In this document: positions 54,164-63,053 of the stretch, one piece after another
Layout: the number at the start of each line of letters is the position of its first letter
Numbering within the stretch: the first letter of the stretch is position 1
DNA from: Pseudomonas fluorescens
GTDB taxonomy: Bacteria > Pseudomonadota > Gammaproteobacteria > Pseudomonadales > Pseudomonadaceae
Length of the DNA: 64,000 nucleotides
Reading direction: 5' to 3'
Assembly: GCF_902497995.1 (NCBI RefSeq)
Contig: NZ_CABVII010000026.1
Span: 26,600-90,599, forward strand
Notes under the pieces: generated by a model
The model's input: only the letters and a program-made list of their open reading frames with translations
What the model was told of the DNA's origin: nothing
Database searches by the model: none
Position numbers and translations under genes: made by a program

Positions 54164-55960
54164 TTAAAGCGAGAACAACTCCGCCGGCAGTTGCATCAAA
54201 CAATCGCTACCCGCCTCGATAGCAGCCCGATGAGCGGCGGTGCGGGGCAACAATCGCTTGAAAAAAAACTCGCTGGTCGCCAGTTTGCCTCGACAGTAAT
54301 CGGCATCGCCGCGGCCGTCGTCGAGCTGCGCCTGAGCCACCAGCGCCATACGCAGCCACAGATAACCAAGGATGATGTAACCGCTGTACATCAGATAATC
54401 CACCGACGCGGCGCCGACTTCATCCGGATTTTTCATCGCCGCCATACCGACCCTGGTGGTCAATTCGCCCCATTGCTGATTCAGCTCGTTGAGCTGCGCC
54501 ACATAGCCGGCGAGTTGCGGATGCTCGGCGTTGGTGGCGCAGAACCTGTGCACGATTCTGGTGAAACCGCGCAGCAGCTTGCCCTGGCTGCCGAGCACTT
54601 TTCGTCCGAGCAAGTCCAGCGCCTGAATACCATTGGTGCCCTCGTAAATAGGCGCGATCCGGCAATCGCGGACCAACTGCTCCATACCCCATTCACGAAT
54701 GAAACCGTGCCCCCCGAATACCTGCATACCGTGGTTGGTCACTTCCAGCCCGGTATCGGTCATGAAGGCCTTGCAGATCGGTGTCAGGAACGCCAGCAAG
54801 TCTTCGGCCTCTTGCCGTGCGCCAGCGTCCGGGCTCAGATGCGCGGTGTCGAGCAACTGCGCGGTGAAGTAGGTCAGCGCCCGGTTGCCTTCGTTGAAGG
54901 CTTTCATGGTCAGCAGCATCCGGCGCACATCAGGATGGACGATGATCGGGTCGGCGACTTTTTCCGCTGCTTTCGGGCCCGTCAGCGAGCGCATCTGCAG
55001 ACGGTCATTGGCGTATTTGATTGCCCCCTGGAAACTGGCCTCCCCCAGACACAGGCCCTGCATCCCGGTGCCAAGGCGCGCATGGTTCATCATGGTGAAC
55101 ATGCAGTTCAGGCCCTTGTTCGGCTCACCGATCAAAAAGCCCTTGGCCCCGTCGAAGTTCAGCACGCAGGTGGCCGAGGCCTTGATCCCCATTTTGTGTT
55201 CGATCGAACCGCAGGACACACCATTGCGCTCGCCCGCCTCGCCTTGTGCATCGGGCAGGAACTTGGGCACGATGAACAGCGAAATGCCCTTGGTTCCCGC
55301 TGGCGCATCCGGCAGCTTCGCCAGCACCAGGTGAACGATGTTATCGCTCAGGTCGTGTTCGCCGGCGGAGATGAAAATCTTGCTGCCGCAGATCGCGTAA
55401 CTGCCGTCGGCCGCAGGCACGGCACGGGTCTTGATGATGCCCAGATCCGTGCCGCAATGGGCTTCGGTCAGGCACATGGTGCCGGTCCATTGGCCGGCGG
55501 TGAGTTTGCTCAGGTAGGTCTGCTTTTGCGCTTCGGTCCCATGCGCATGGATCGCCGACATCGCGCCGTGGGTCAGGCCGGGGTACATGCCCCAGGACGT
55601 GTTGCTGGAGCCGACCATTTCACTGATGACCAGGCCCAGGGAGCTGGGCAAACCCTGGCCGCCGTAGGTCGGATCCGCCGCCAGGCCATGCCAGCCGCCT
55701 TCAACGTATTGTGCGAACGCCTGCTTGAACCCTGCAGGCGTCGTCACCACGCCATTGTCGAAATGGCAGCCTTCTTCGTCACCGCTGCGGTTCAGCGGTG
55801 CGAGCACGTTCTCACAGAATTTTGCGCCCTCTTCGAGGATCGCATTGACCATGTCCGGGCTGGCATCGGTGGCGCCCAGCGCGGCGTAGTGGCTGTGAAA
55901 GTCGAAGACATGGTCGATCAGAAAGCGCATGTCGCGCAGGGGAGCTTTGTACTCAGGCAT
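54164..55960 (-). CDS. acyl-CoA dehydrogenase, paralogue 2 (PA0507-like)
   Basis: 598 residues from the ATG at 55960 (MPEYKAPLRDMRFLIDHVFD). The same layout as its neighbours: MCLTEAHCGTDLGIIKTRAV, GSKIFISAGEHDLSDNIVHL, VFGGHGFIREWGMEQLVRD and the base region PIYEGTNGIQALDLLGRK. The C-terminal helical domain (LNELNQQWGELTTRVGMAAM) is closer to paralogue 3 than to paralogue 1. Position equals PA0507. Chain-length preference cannot be told. Confidence 0.86.
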   Translation of the reverse strand: MPEYKAPLRDMRFLIDHVFDFHSHYAALGATDASPDMVNAILEEGAKFCENVLAPLNRSGDEEGCHFDNGVVTTPAGFKQAFAQYVEGGWHGLAADPTYGGQGLPSSLGLVISEMVGSSNTSWGMYPGLTHGAMSAIHAHGTEAQKQTYLSKLTAGQWTGTMCLTEAHCGTDLGIIKTRAVPAADGSYAICGSKIFISAGEHDLSDNIVHLVLAKLPDAPAGTKGISLFIVPKFLPDAQGEAGERNGVSCGSIEHKMGIKASATCVLNFDGAKGFLIGEPNKGLNCMFTMMNHARLGTGMQGLCLGEASFQGAIKYANDRLQMRSLTGPKAAEKVADPIIVHPDVRRMLLTMKAFNEGNRALTYFTAQLLDTAHLSPDAGARQEAEDLLAFLTPICKAFMTDTGLEVTNHGMQVFGGHGFIREWGMEQLVRDCRIAPIYEGTNGIQALDLLGRKVLGSQGKLLRGFTRIVHRFCATNAEHPQLAGYVAQLNELNQQWGELTTRVGMAAMKNPDEVGAASVDYLMYSGYIILGYLWLRMALVAQAQLDDGRGDADYCRGKLATSEFFFKRLLPRTAAHRAAIEAGSDCLMQLPAELFSL

Positions 55961-56205
55961 GGTTATTTCTCCGGCAGCAGATTGCGCAAACCTACTGCCG
56001 CCCGCCAGGCCCCACAATCACAGTCCAGACGCTGAATGCGCGATCATCACTCAACCGCAGCGGCGTCCTTCGCACTCTAGAGCGTCTCGTCAGCGGACTT
56101 GAGCATTTGCTCCCGATTGAGTGTTCCTGACTTTGCGGCGCAAGCGGCGTATCTGATCCACCGCGCCGCCTGGTTCGCCAGCAAGCCGGCTCCTACAGGG
56201 GGCAC
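55961..56205. other. gap between dehydrogenase paralogues 2 and 3
   Basis: It holds a single degenerate REP (TTCGCCAGCAAGCCGGCTCC, about 56174-56193) near its right end. The rest shows no gene and no recognisable operator; any promoter for paralogue 2 must lie just upstream of 55960. Confidence 0.4.
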
Positions 56206-56241
56206 AAAAAAGGCCGCTGCTCCCGAAGAAGCAGCGGCCTT
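56206..56241 (-). terminator. intrinsic terminator of dehydrogenase paralogue 3
   Basis: Read leftwards: AAGGCCGCTGC pairs with GCAGCGGCCTT around a 10-base loop, followed by TTTTTT. It starts 20 bases after the paralogue 3 stop, so paralogue 2 should have its own promoter. Confidence 0.88.
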
Positions 56242-56260
56242 GTGAAGAACCGCGTGAGGC

Positions 56261-58066
56261 TTAGTAGCCCAGTGCGAAGTCTTCTTCTTTCATGTCCATC
56301 AGGTTGCCGGCGCCCGACAGCATGGTTGCCACGTGGGTGCGGGTACGCGGCAGGATGCGCTGGAAGTAGAAGCGTGCAGTCTGCAGCTTGGCGGTGTAGA
56401 ACGCCTCTTCGGAAGTGCCGGCAGCCAGTTTTTCAGCTGCCAGGCGCGCCATGTCAGCCCAGAAGTACGCCAGGCAGGCGTAACCGGAATACATCAGGTA
56501 GTCCACCGACGCCGCGCCGACTTCTTCGCGATCTTTCATGGCCGCCATACCGACCTTCATGGTCAGCTCGCCCCATTCCTTATTCAGTGCAGCCAGCGGA
56601 GCGACGAACTCTTGAACCGCTTCGTTGCCTTCGTTGGTCTGGCAGAACTTGTGGACGATCTTGGTGAAGCCTTTCAGAGCCTCGCCTTGGGTCATCAGCA
56701 CTTTACGACCCAGCAGGTCGAGTGCCTGGATACCGGTGGTGCCTTCGTACAGCATCGAAATGCGGCTGTCGCGAACGTTCTGCTCCATACCCCACTCGGC
56801 GATGAAACCGTGACCGCCGTAGATTTGCACGCCGTGGTTGGCGGATTCGAAACCGACTTCAGTCATGAACGCTTTGGCGATCGGCGTCATGAAGGCCAGC
56901 AATGCGTCGGCTTTCTTTTTCTCTTCTTCGTCCACGCCGTATTTGACGATGTCGACTTGCTTGGCGGTGAAATAAACCATCGCACGGTTACCTTCGGCGA
57001 AGGCCTTCATGGTCAACAGCATGCGACGTACGTCAGGGTGCACGATGATCGGGTCAGCGGCTTTTTCCGGCGCTTTCGGGCCAGTCAGGGAGCGCATTTG
57101 CAGGCGATCGCGAGCGTATTTCAGGCCGCCCTGGAAGCCGATCTCGGCGTGAGCCAGGCCTTGCAGCGCAGTCCCCAGGCGTGCGGTGTTCATAAAGGTG
57201 AACATGCAGTTCAGGCCTTTGTTCGCCGGACCGATCAGGAAACCGGTGGCCGCGTCGAAGTTCATCACGCAGGTGGCATTACCGTGAATGCCCATCTTGT
57301 GTTCCAGGGAACCACAGGTCACGGCGTTGCGCGCGCCGATCGAGCCATCAGCGTTCGGCATGAACTTCGGCACGATGAACAGGGAGATGCCCTTGGTGCC
57401 GGCGGGTGCGTCCGGCAGGCGGGCCAGCACGATGTGGACGATGTTGTCGGCCATGTCGTGTTCGCCGGCCGAGATGAAAATCTTGGTGCCGGAGACCTTG
57501 TAGGAACCGTCGGCCTGAGGTTCGGCCTTGGTGCGCAGCATGCCCAGGTCGGTGCCGCAGTGCGGTTCGGTCAGGCACATGGTGCCGGTCCATTCGCCGG
57601 ACACCAGTTTGGTCAGGTAAGCCTCTTGCTGCTCAGGCGTGCCGTGCTCGGAGATGGTGTTCATCGCGCCATGGGACAGGCCCGGGTACATGCCCCACGA
57701 CCAGTTGGCTTCGCCAACCATTTCGCTGACCGCCAGCCCCAGCGACTCCGGCAGGCCCTGGCCGCCGTGCGCTACGTCGTGGGCCAGGCTTGGCCAGCCG
57801 CCTTCGACGAATTGTTTGTAGGCTTCCTTGAAGCCGGTCGGGGTTTTAACGCCGGACTCGCTCCAGGTGCAGCCTTCGGTGTCACCCACGCGGTTCAGCG
57901 GAGCCAGTACCTGCTCACAAAACTTGGCGCCTTCTTCGAGAATGGCGTCAACCATGTCTGGAGTTGCGTCTGCACAAGCCGGAAGGCTCTGATAGTGCGC
58001 TTCGTAGCCGAGCAGTTCGTCACGAACGAAGCGAATATCACGCAAGGGGGCCTTGTAGTCAGGCAT
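56261..58066 (-). CDS. acyl-CoA dehydrogenase, paralogue 3 (FadE1/PA0506-like)
   Basis: 601 residues (MPDYKAPLRDIRFVRDELLG). Conserved segments: MCLTEPHCGTDLGMLRTKAE, GTKIFISAGEHDMADNIVHI, IYGGHGFIAEWGMEQNVRDS and MLYEGTTGIQALDLLGRK (the base Glu is in YEG). It carries the C-terminal domain of the long FadE class. By position it equals PA0506, described as long-chain FadE1. Two PsrA-type palindromes 62-88 bases upstream fit fatty-acid control. Confidence 0.88.
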   Translation of the reverse strand: MPDYKAPLRDIRFVRDELLGYEAHYQSLPACADATPDMVDAILEEGAKFCEQVLAPLNRVGDTEGCTWSESGVKTPTGFKEAYKQFVEGGWPSLAHDVAHGGQGLPESLGLAVSEMVGEANWSWGMYPGLSHGAMNTISEHGTPEQQEAYLTKLVSGEWTGTMCLTEPHCGTDLGMLRTKAEPQADGSYKVSGTKIFISAGEHDMADNIVHIVLARLPDAPAGTKGISLFIVPKFMPNADGSIGARNAVTCGSLEHKMGIHGNATCVMNFDAATGFLIGPANKGLNCMFTFMNTARLGTALQGLAHAEIGFQGGLKYARDRLQMRSLTGPKAPEKAADPIIVHPDVRRMLLTMKAFAEGNRAMVYFTAKQVDIVKYGVDEEEKKKADALLAFMTPIAKAFMTEVGFESANHGVQIYGGHGFIAEWGMEQNVRDSRISMLYEGTTGIQALDLLGRKVLMTQGEALKGFTKIVHKFCQTNEGNEAVQEFVAPLAALNKEWGELTMKVGMAAMKDREEVGAASVDYLMYSGYACLAYFWADMARLAAEKLAAGTSEEAFYTAKLQTARFYFQRILPRTRTHVATMLSGAGNLMDMKEEDFALGY

Positions 58067-58127
58067 AGCGATAAACCTCTGCTGATGTAACCGGGAATGA
58101 ACGACCGCGTTGATTTGTTGTGACGGT

Positions 58128-58154
58128 CAAACAGTTGTTTGAAACATACGTTTA
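58128..58154 (-). promoter_or_regulatory. two adjoining PsrA-type operator palindromes
   Basis: CAAAC-AGTT-GTTTG (58128-58141) is a perfect match to the PsrA pattern [G/C]AAAC-N2-4-GTTT[G/C]. GAAAC-ATAC-GTTTA (58141-58154) is a near match sharing one base. They lie 62 bases upstream of the paralogue 3 start. PsrA is the TetR-type fatty-acid sensor of pseudomonads, and PA0506 has been reported as one of its targets. Confidence 0.72.
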
Positions 58155-58293
58155 CCACCAAATCTTGTCAAGCGCCGATCTTTTGCCGTTCGTCATCACA
58201 CCACGGGAATGCGGGTGCGCAGCCACGCAACAGCGTCCAGGGGATCAATGGGCCCTGAAGAAAAGATTAGTTGAGGGAGAAGGACTTACGCAG

Positions 58294-58320
58294 AAAAACG
58301 CCGCGGATGATCGCGGCGTT
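58294..58320 (-). terminator. intrinsic terminator of the biotin operon
   Basis: Read leftwards: AACGCCGCG-ATCATC-CGCGGCGTTTTT, 26 bases after the bioD stop. It closes the bioB-F-H-C-D run. Confidence 0.92.
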
Positions 58321-58346
58321 GGCAGGTGGATTCAGCGAGGCGCAGC

Positions 58347-59027
58347 CTAGTCCAGCAGATCCAACTGAAGATGCTCGGCCACCGCTTCGGCCGTCACCAG
58401 TTTGAGTTTCGGCACGCGTCCAAGGCATGGCGCCGGGATCCGCTCGGCGAGTGTCGCCAGGTTCTCTTCCAGGCGCGCGGTTTTCGAATCGATGATATTG
58501 GCCACCCATCCCGCCAATTGCAGACCGTCCTGCGCAATCGCCTCGGCTGTCAGCAGCGCATGGTTGATGCAACCCAAGCGTACGCCAACCACCAGAATCA
58601 CCGGCAGGTCCAGCGCCATCGCCAGGTCCGACAGGTTGTCCTGATCCGCCAGGGGTACGCGCCAGCCGCCAGCGCCTTCGATCAGGGTGAAGTCAGCCTG
58701 CAGGTCGAGGATCTGCCGCATCGGCTCCAACAGCGATGGCACTGTCAACGCCACGCCAGCTTCCCGCGCCGCCAGATGCGGAGCGATCGCCGGTTCGAAT
58801 GCCATCGGATTGACCTGGGCATAGGTCAAAGGCACCGAGCATTGCGCCATCAACGCCAGTGCGTCGGCATTGCGCAAGCCCTTGGGAGTGACCTCGCAAC
58901 CGGAGGCTACCGGCTTGCCCGCCGCCGTGCTCAAGCCGGCCAACCGTGCGGCGTGCAGCAGGCCTGCGGCAATGGTGGTCTTGCCGATATCGGTGTCGGT
59001 GCCGGTGATGAAATAGGCTGCACTCAT
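58347..59027 (-). CDS. bioD: dethiobiotin synthetase
   Basis: 226 residues. The start AAYFITGTDTDIGKTTIAAG contains the P-loop. The segment LIEGAGGWRVPLADQDNLSD is the conserved BioD substrate and Mg2+ region. It carboxylates and closes diaminopelargonate to dethiobiotin with ATP and CO2. ATGA overlap with bioC. Confidence 0.95.
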   Translation of the reverse strand: MSAAYFITGTDTDIGKTTIAAGLLHAARLAGLSTAAGKPVASGCEVTPKGLRNADALALMAQCSVPLTYAQVNPMAFEPAIAPHLAAREAGVALTVPSLLEPMRQILDLQADFTLIEGAGGWRVPLADQDNLSDLAMALDLPVILVVGVRLGCINHALLTAEAIAQDGLQLAGWVANIIDSKTARLEENLATLAERIPAPCLGRVPKLKLVTAEAVAEHLQLDLLD

Positions 59028-59836
59028 AAGGGTTTCTCCAAAACGGCGTACACCACTTGATAAGTCGCCGGCAGGCCTCTGGCCTGGCGAAACTGCTCAT
59101 AGGCCTCGATCAGGCCGAGGATCCGCGCTCTGCCAGTCAAACCGCCCGGCCGACCGGGGTTCAGGTTGTGCGCACCCAGCGCCTTGAGTTCATGGGTCAG
59201 GCTGCGCACGTCCGGGTAATGCACCACATGGGGACGGGTTTCGAGCTTCGCGACGGTCAATCCACTGCCCGCGCAAAGTTGTTGATAAACCCCGAACTCA
59301 CGGAAGCGATTGACGTGCACCATGCCGTCCACCTGACGCCAACTGTCACGCAGTTCGTACAACGTACCCACGCACAGACTAGCAAATGCGAAAATTCCGC
59401 CAGGTTTCAGCACTCGATGCGCTTCACTGAGCACCGAGGCGAAGTCTGCGCACCACTGCACCGCCAGGCTGGAGAAGATCAAATCGCAGGTCGAAGCCTG
59501 CAATGGCAGACGCTCCGCATCCCCGGCGATGAAATGCGTGGCGCCCCCCAAAGGCCGTGCGTGATTGAGCATGCCTTCGGCGATGTCCAGCGCCACTCCG
59601 TGACCGGCAGGGAAACGCTCGTTCAACGCCCGACTGAAGTGTCCAGTGCCGCACCCCAGATCCAGCCAGCGACCCGGCACGAAGTCTTCCGGCAAGCGGT
59701 TCAACAACTGACTGCCGACATCGCGCTGCAATTGGGCAACGCTGTCATAACTCGCCGCTGCACGGGAAAAGGAGGCCGCCACCTGGCGCTTGTCAGGCAA
59801 GCCGCCGGGCAGGATGGGAAGGGCTAAATCAGTCAT
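59024..59836 (-). CDS. bioC: malonyl-ACP O-methyltransferase BioC
   Basis: 270 residues from the ATG at 59836. The N-terminal KRQVAASFSRAAASYDSVA is the usual BioC entry, and LDLGCGTGHFSRAL (about 58) is the SAM motif. It methylates malonyl-ACP so that fatty-acid enzymes can build the pimeloyl chain. It overlaps bioH by 8 bases. The longer frame upstream lies in bioH and is not part of the protein. Confidence 0.94.
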   Translation of the reverse strand: MTDLALPILPGGLPDKRQVAASFSRAAASYDSVAQLQRDVGSQLLNRLPEDFVPGRWLDLGCGTGHFSRALNERFPAGHGVALDIAEGMLNHARPLGGATHFIAGDAERLPLQASTCDLIFSSLAVQWCADFASVLSEAHRVLKPGGIFAFASLCVGTLYELRDSWRQVDGMVHVNRFREFGVYQQLCAGSGLTVAKLETRPHVVHYPDVRSLTHELKALGAHNLNPGRPGGLTGRARILGLIEAYEQFRQARGLPATYQVVYAVLEKPL

Positions 59837-60560
59837 CACCGAACTCATGCAAAAAGGCCTGGATCGCCCCTGCCACACCGTGGGGGTCTTCCAGAAGAAA
59901 CGCGTGGCTGGCCCGTTCAATCAGGCCAATCTCTACATCCGGCAGCAACTTCAGCAGGGCTTGCGCCGCTTCGGCCGGCACCAGCCCGTCGAGGCCGGCG
60001 AACAGATGCAATTGCGGACCGCGGAATGTTTGCAGCGCTTGACGGGTATCCAGTTGCGCGAGCACTTCCAGACCGCTGATCGACACCGATGCACTGGTAT
60101 GCGGCGCACCACCGAGCAACAGTCTGGATAATCCGCGCGGGTCTGCAGAACCCTGGGCGCAGAGCAGCGAAAAGCGTTTCAAGGTCATGCGCGGATCAGC
60201 CTTGCAGCCGGCCAGAAAGGCGTCGAAGGTCTCGGCGGGCATCGCACTCGACCATTGCTCATGGGCAACAAAGGAAGGATTGCTCGCCAGGGTCAGCAAG
60301 CCGCAGCAACGATCGCCGCGTCGGGCCGCCAGCTCGCAGGCAAGCATACCGCCGAGGGACCAGCCACCCAGCCAGACATCCTGAGGCAAAGTCGAATCCA
60401 GCTCATCGAGCCATTCTTCAATATCGCTCGACTCCAGCTCCGGCAATGGCTCGATTTCGACCCGCAGCTGGTCATCCAATCCCTGCAACGCTGCAGCCAA
60501 TGGTTCCAGCGGTGAAATCCCCAGGCCCCAGCCGGGCAGCAGAATCAGACGATCACGCAT
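59829..60560 (-). CDS. bioH: pimeloyl-ACP methyl ester carboxylesterase BioH
   Basis: 243 residues, alpha/beta hydrolase: LILLPGWGLGISPLEPL at the start, the nucleophile in LGGWSLGGMLACELAA (Ser about 78), a late Asp (FAGLDGLVP) and His (IERASHAFLLEDP). It cleaves pimeloyl-ACP methyl ester to end chain growth. It overlaps bioF by 8 bases and bioC by 8 bases. Confidence 0.92.
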   Translation of the reverse strand: MRDRLILLPGWGLGISPLEPLAAALQGLDDQLRVEIEPLPELESSDIEEWLDELDSTLPQDVWLGGWSLGGMLACELAARRGDRCCGLLTLASNPSFVAHEQWSSAMPAETFDAFLAGCKADPRMTLKRFSLLCAQGSADPRGLSRLLLGGAPHTSASVSISGLEVLAQLDTRQALQTFRGPQLHLFAGLDGLVPAEAAQALLKLLPDVEIGLIERASHAFLLEDPHGVAGAIQAFLHEFGDD

Positions 60561-61731
60561 GGCTTGGCTCCGGTCCCAGTTGTTGAAAACAATCAGCCAG
60601 TGCGTTTAACAATAGCTGCACCTGTGCCTCGCTGTGGGCAGCACTCAGCGTCACGCGCAGACGGGCGCTGCCGGCGGGCACGGTCGGCGGACGAATCGCT
60701 GTCACCATCAAACCGCGTTCGCGCAGCATCTGCGACAGTTGAACCGCACGCCCGGCGTCGCCGATCATGATCGGCTGGATCGGCGTGAAGCTGTCCATCA
60801 ATTCCAGGCCAATCTGCTCGGCACCCTGGCGGAACTGGCGGATCAGCGTGTTCAGATGCTCACGCCGCCAGTGTTCGCTGCGCAGCAGCTCCAGGCTTTT
60901 CAACGTCGCGCAGGCGAGGGCCGGTGGCTGGCTGGTGGTGTAAATGTACGGGCGGGCGAACTGGATCAGACACTCGATCAGCTCTTCACTGCCGGCAACA
61001 AAAGCACCGGCCGTACCAAACGCCTTGCCAAGGGTGCCGACCAGAACCGGCACGTCGTCCTGGCTCAGGCCGAAATGCTCGACGATCCCGCCACCATTGG
61101 CCCCCAGCGGACCAAAACCGTGGGCATCATCGACCATCAGCCACGCGCCTTTGGCCTTGGCCTCCCGGGCCAGCGCCGGCAGGTCGGCGATGTCGCCGTC
61201 CATGCTGAACACGCCGTCGGTGACTACCAGCGTGTTACCGGTGGCCTTCTCGAGACGCTTGGCCAGACTCGCCGCATCGTTATGCAGATAGCGATTGAAG
61301 CGCGCACCGGACAGCAGACCCGCGTCCAGCAACGATGCGTGATTGAGGCGGTCTTCGAGCACCGTATCGCCCTGCCCCACCAGTGCGGTGACCGCACCGA
61401 GGTTGGCCATGTAACCGGTGGTGAACAACAGCGCTCGCGGGCGACCGGTCAGGTCGGCCAGCGCTTCTTCCAGCGCATGATGCGGGCTGCTGTGGCCAAT
61501 GACCAAGTGCGAAGCCCCGCCGCCGACGCCCCAACGGGTCGCACCGGCGCGCCAGGCTTCGATCACTTGCGGGTGATTGGCCAGGCCCAGGTAATCGTTG
61601 TTACAGAACGCCAGCAAGGGCTGGCCATCGACCACCACTTCCGGGCCTTGAGGGCTTTCGAGCAGAGGGCGCTGGCGATAAAGGTTTTCGGCACGACGGG
61701 CAGCAAGGCGTGCGGCGAGATCGAAAGACAT
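60553..61731 (-). CDS. bioF: 8-amino-7-oxononanoate synthase
   Basis: 392 residues from the ATG at 61731 (MSFDLAARLAARRAENLYRQ). The alpha-oxoamine synthase motifs are FCNNDYLGLANHP, LVIGHSSPHHALEEALADLT, MVDDAHGFGPLGANG and the PLP lysine in VGTLGKAFGTAGAFV. It condenses pimeloyl-ACP with alanine. A REPIN lies between it and bioB, and a longer frame upstream reads through that repeat. Confidence 0.95.
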   Translation of the reverse strand: MSFDLAARLAARRAENLYRQRPLLESPQGPEVVVDGQPLLAFCNNDYLGLANHPQVIEAWRAGATRWGVGGGASHLVIGHSSPHHALEEALADLTGRPRALLFTTGYMANLGAVTALVGQGDTVLEDRLNHASLLDAGLLSGARFNRYLHNDAASLAKRLEKATGNTLVVTDGVFSMDGDIADLPALAREAKAKGAWLMVDDAHGFGPLGANGGGIVEHFGLSQDDVPVLVGTLGKAFGTAGAFVAGSEELIECLIQFARPYIYTTSQPPALACATLKSLELLRSEHWRREHLNTLIRQFRQGAEQIGLELMDSFTPIQPIMIGDAGRAVQLSQMLRERGLMVTAIRPPTVPAGSARLRVTLSAAHSEAQVQLLLNALADCFQQLGPEPSHA

Positions 61732-61762
61732 GCAGGCCTCGCGAGTAGGGAAAACACACAAC

Positions 61763-61857
61763 CCCTGTAGGAGCGAGGCTTGCCCGCGAAGAGAGCACCG
61801 CAGTCGGTCAGATAGACCGAGGTGCTTCATTCGCGGGCAAGCCTCGCTCCTACAGGG
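61763..61857. repeat. REPIN inside the biotin operon
   Basis: CCCTGTAGGAGCGAGGCTTG ... CAAGCCTCGCTCCTACAGGG, an almost exact inverted pair (CCTCGCTCCTACA subtype) between bioB and bioF. It can form a hairpin in the transcript and might cause different levels of bioB and the other genes. Confidence 0.92.
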
Positions 61858-61867
61858 CGGGGATATG

Positions 61868-62923
61868 TTAAACAGCAGCGTTGTAGAACTGCTCGCTGCT
61901 CTTCTGCTCCACCAACGCCTGCTCGATGGCCGCCTGATGCACCTCGTCGGCGTGTTCTTCACGCGCTTCCGGCAGGATGCCCAGGCGCGAGAACAGTTGC
62001 ATGTCCTTATCGGCCTGCGGGTTGGCGGTGGTCAGCAGTTTGTCACCGTAGAAAATCGAGTTGGCACCGGCGAAGAAGGCCAGGGCCTGCATCTGCTCGT
62101 TCATGGCTTCGCGGCCAGCGGACAGGCGCACGTGGGACTGCGGCATCAGGATGCGGGCGACGGCGAGCATGCGGATGAAATCGAACGGGTCGACGTCATC
62201 GGCATTTTCCAGCGGCGTGCCAGCGACTTTCACCAGCATGTTGATCGGCACCGACTCCGGATGCTCCGGCAGGTTGGCCAGCTGGATCAGCAGGTTGGCG
62301 CGGTCGTCGAGGGACTCGCCCATGCCGAGGATGCCGCCGGAGCAGATCTTCATCCCCGAATCACGCACGTAAGCCAGGGTTTGCAGGCGCTCGCCGTAGG
62401 TACGGGTGGTGATGATGCTGCCGTAGAATTCCGGCGAGGTATCGAGGTTGTGGTTGTAGTAGTCGAGGCCGGCCTGGGCCAGCGCTTCGGTCTGGTCCTG
62501 ATCCAGGCGACCGAGGGTCATGCAGGTTTCCAGGCCCATGGCTTTCACGCCTTTGACCATTTCCAGCACGTAAGGCATGTCTTTGGCCGACGGATGTTTC
62601 CACGCCGCGCCCATGCAGAAACGGGTCGAACCGATGGCCTTGGCGCGAGCGGCCTCTTCGAGGACCTTCTGCACTTCCATCAGTTTTTCTTTTTCCAGGC
62701 CGGTGTTGTAGTGACCGGACTGCGGACAATATTTGCAATCTTCCGGGCAGGCGCCGGTTTTGATCGACAGCAGCGTCGAAACCTGGACCCGGTTGGCGTC
62801 GAAATGCGCGCGGTGCACCGTCTGCGCCTGGAACAACAGGTCGTTGAATGGCTGCACGAAGAGTGCTTTGACTTCAGCCAAAGACCAGTCATGACGCAGG
62901 GTTGCAGTGGTGCTGGCGCTCAT
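61868..62923 (-). CDS. bioB: biotin synthase
   Basis: 351 residues. The radical SAM motif is GACPEDCKYCPQSGHYNTG (CxxxCxxC, about 53-60); YNHNLDTSPEFYGSI and the Arg-containing AGREAMNEQMQALAF near the second [2Fe-2S] site follow. It inserts sulfur into dethiobiotin, the last pathway step. First gene of the operon, with its own promoter and a BirA-type operator upstream. Confidence 0.96.
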   Translation of the reverse strand: MSASTTATLRHDWSLAEVKALFVQPFNDLLFQAQTVHRAHFDANRVQVSTLLSIKTGACPEDCKYCPQSGHYNTGLEKEKLMEVQKVLEEAARAKAIGSTRFCMGAAWKHPSAKDMPYVLEMVKGVKAMGLETCMTLGRLDQDQTEALAQAGLDYYNHNLDTSPEFYGSIITTRTYGERLQTLAYVRDSGMKICSGGILGMGESLDDRANLLIQLANLPEHPESVPINMLVKVAGTPLENADDVDPFDFIRMLAVARILMPQSHVRLSAGREAMNEQMQALAFFAGANSIFYGDKLLTTANPQADKDMQLFSRLGILPEAREEHADEVHQAAIEQALVEQKSSEQFYNAAV

Positions 62924-62998
62924 GGGCGTTTCCTTTGTTTTATGCTTGGCAGGTGACTGGGGGATGGAATACCCACAGACGCGACACGGATGTTTGGC

Positions 62999-63053
62999 AT
63001 ATTTAAGGAAGACTCATGCGCTGTCAACCACGTTACGATGGACCGGTTTACAT
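62999..63053 (-). promoter_or_regulatory. bioB promoter with overlapping BirA-type operator
   Basis: On the minus strand a perfect -35 TTGACA (63027-63022) is followed after 17 bases by AAATAT (or TAAATA after 16). The -35 lies inside an inverted repeat that reads on the plus strand CTGTCAACC (63021-63029), 15 bases, GGTTTACAT (63045-63053). This fits the BirA operator pattern TTGTMAACC-N14-16-GGTTKACAA with one mismatch at each outer end. Biotinyl-AMP-loaded BirA should block bioB. The box also covers codons 2-13 of comF. Confidence 0.76.

Noticed and set aside
52183..58090. Three long plus-strand frames (577-614 codons) opposite the acyl-CoA dehydrogenase genes
   Set aside because: They mirror the GC-rich codon pattern of the real minus-strand genes, have no family resemblance, and the minus-strand frames carry intact ACAD motifs.
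60553..61962. Longer bioF starting at 61962
   Set aside because: The extra 77 codons read through a REPIN; the family start is the ATG at 61731.
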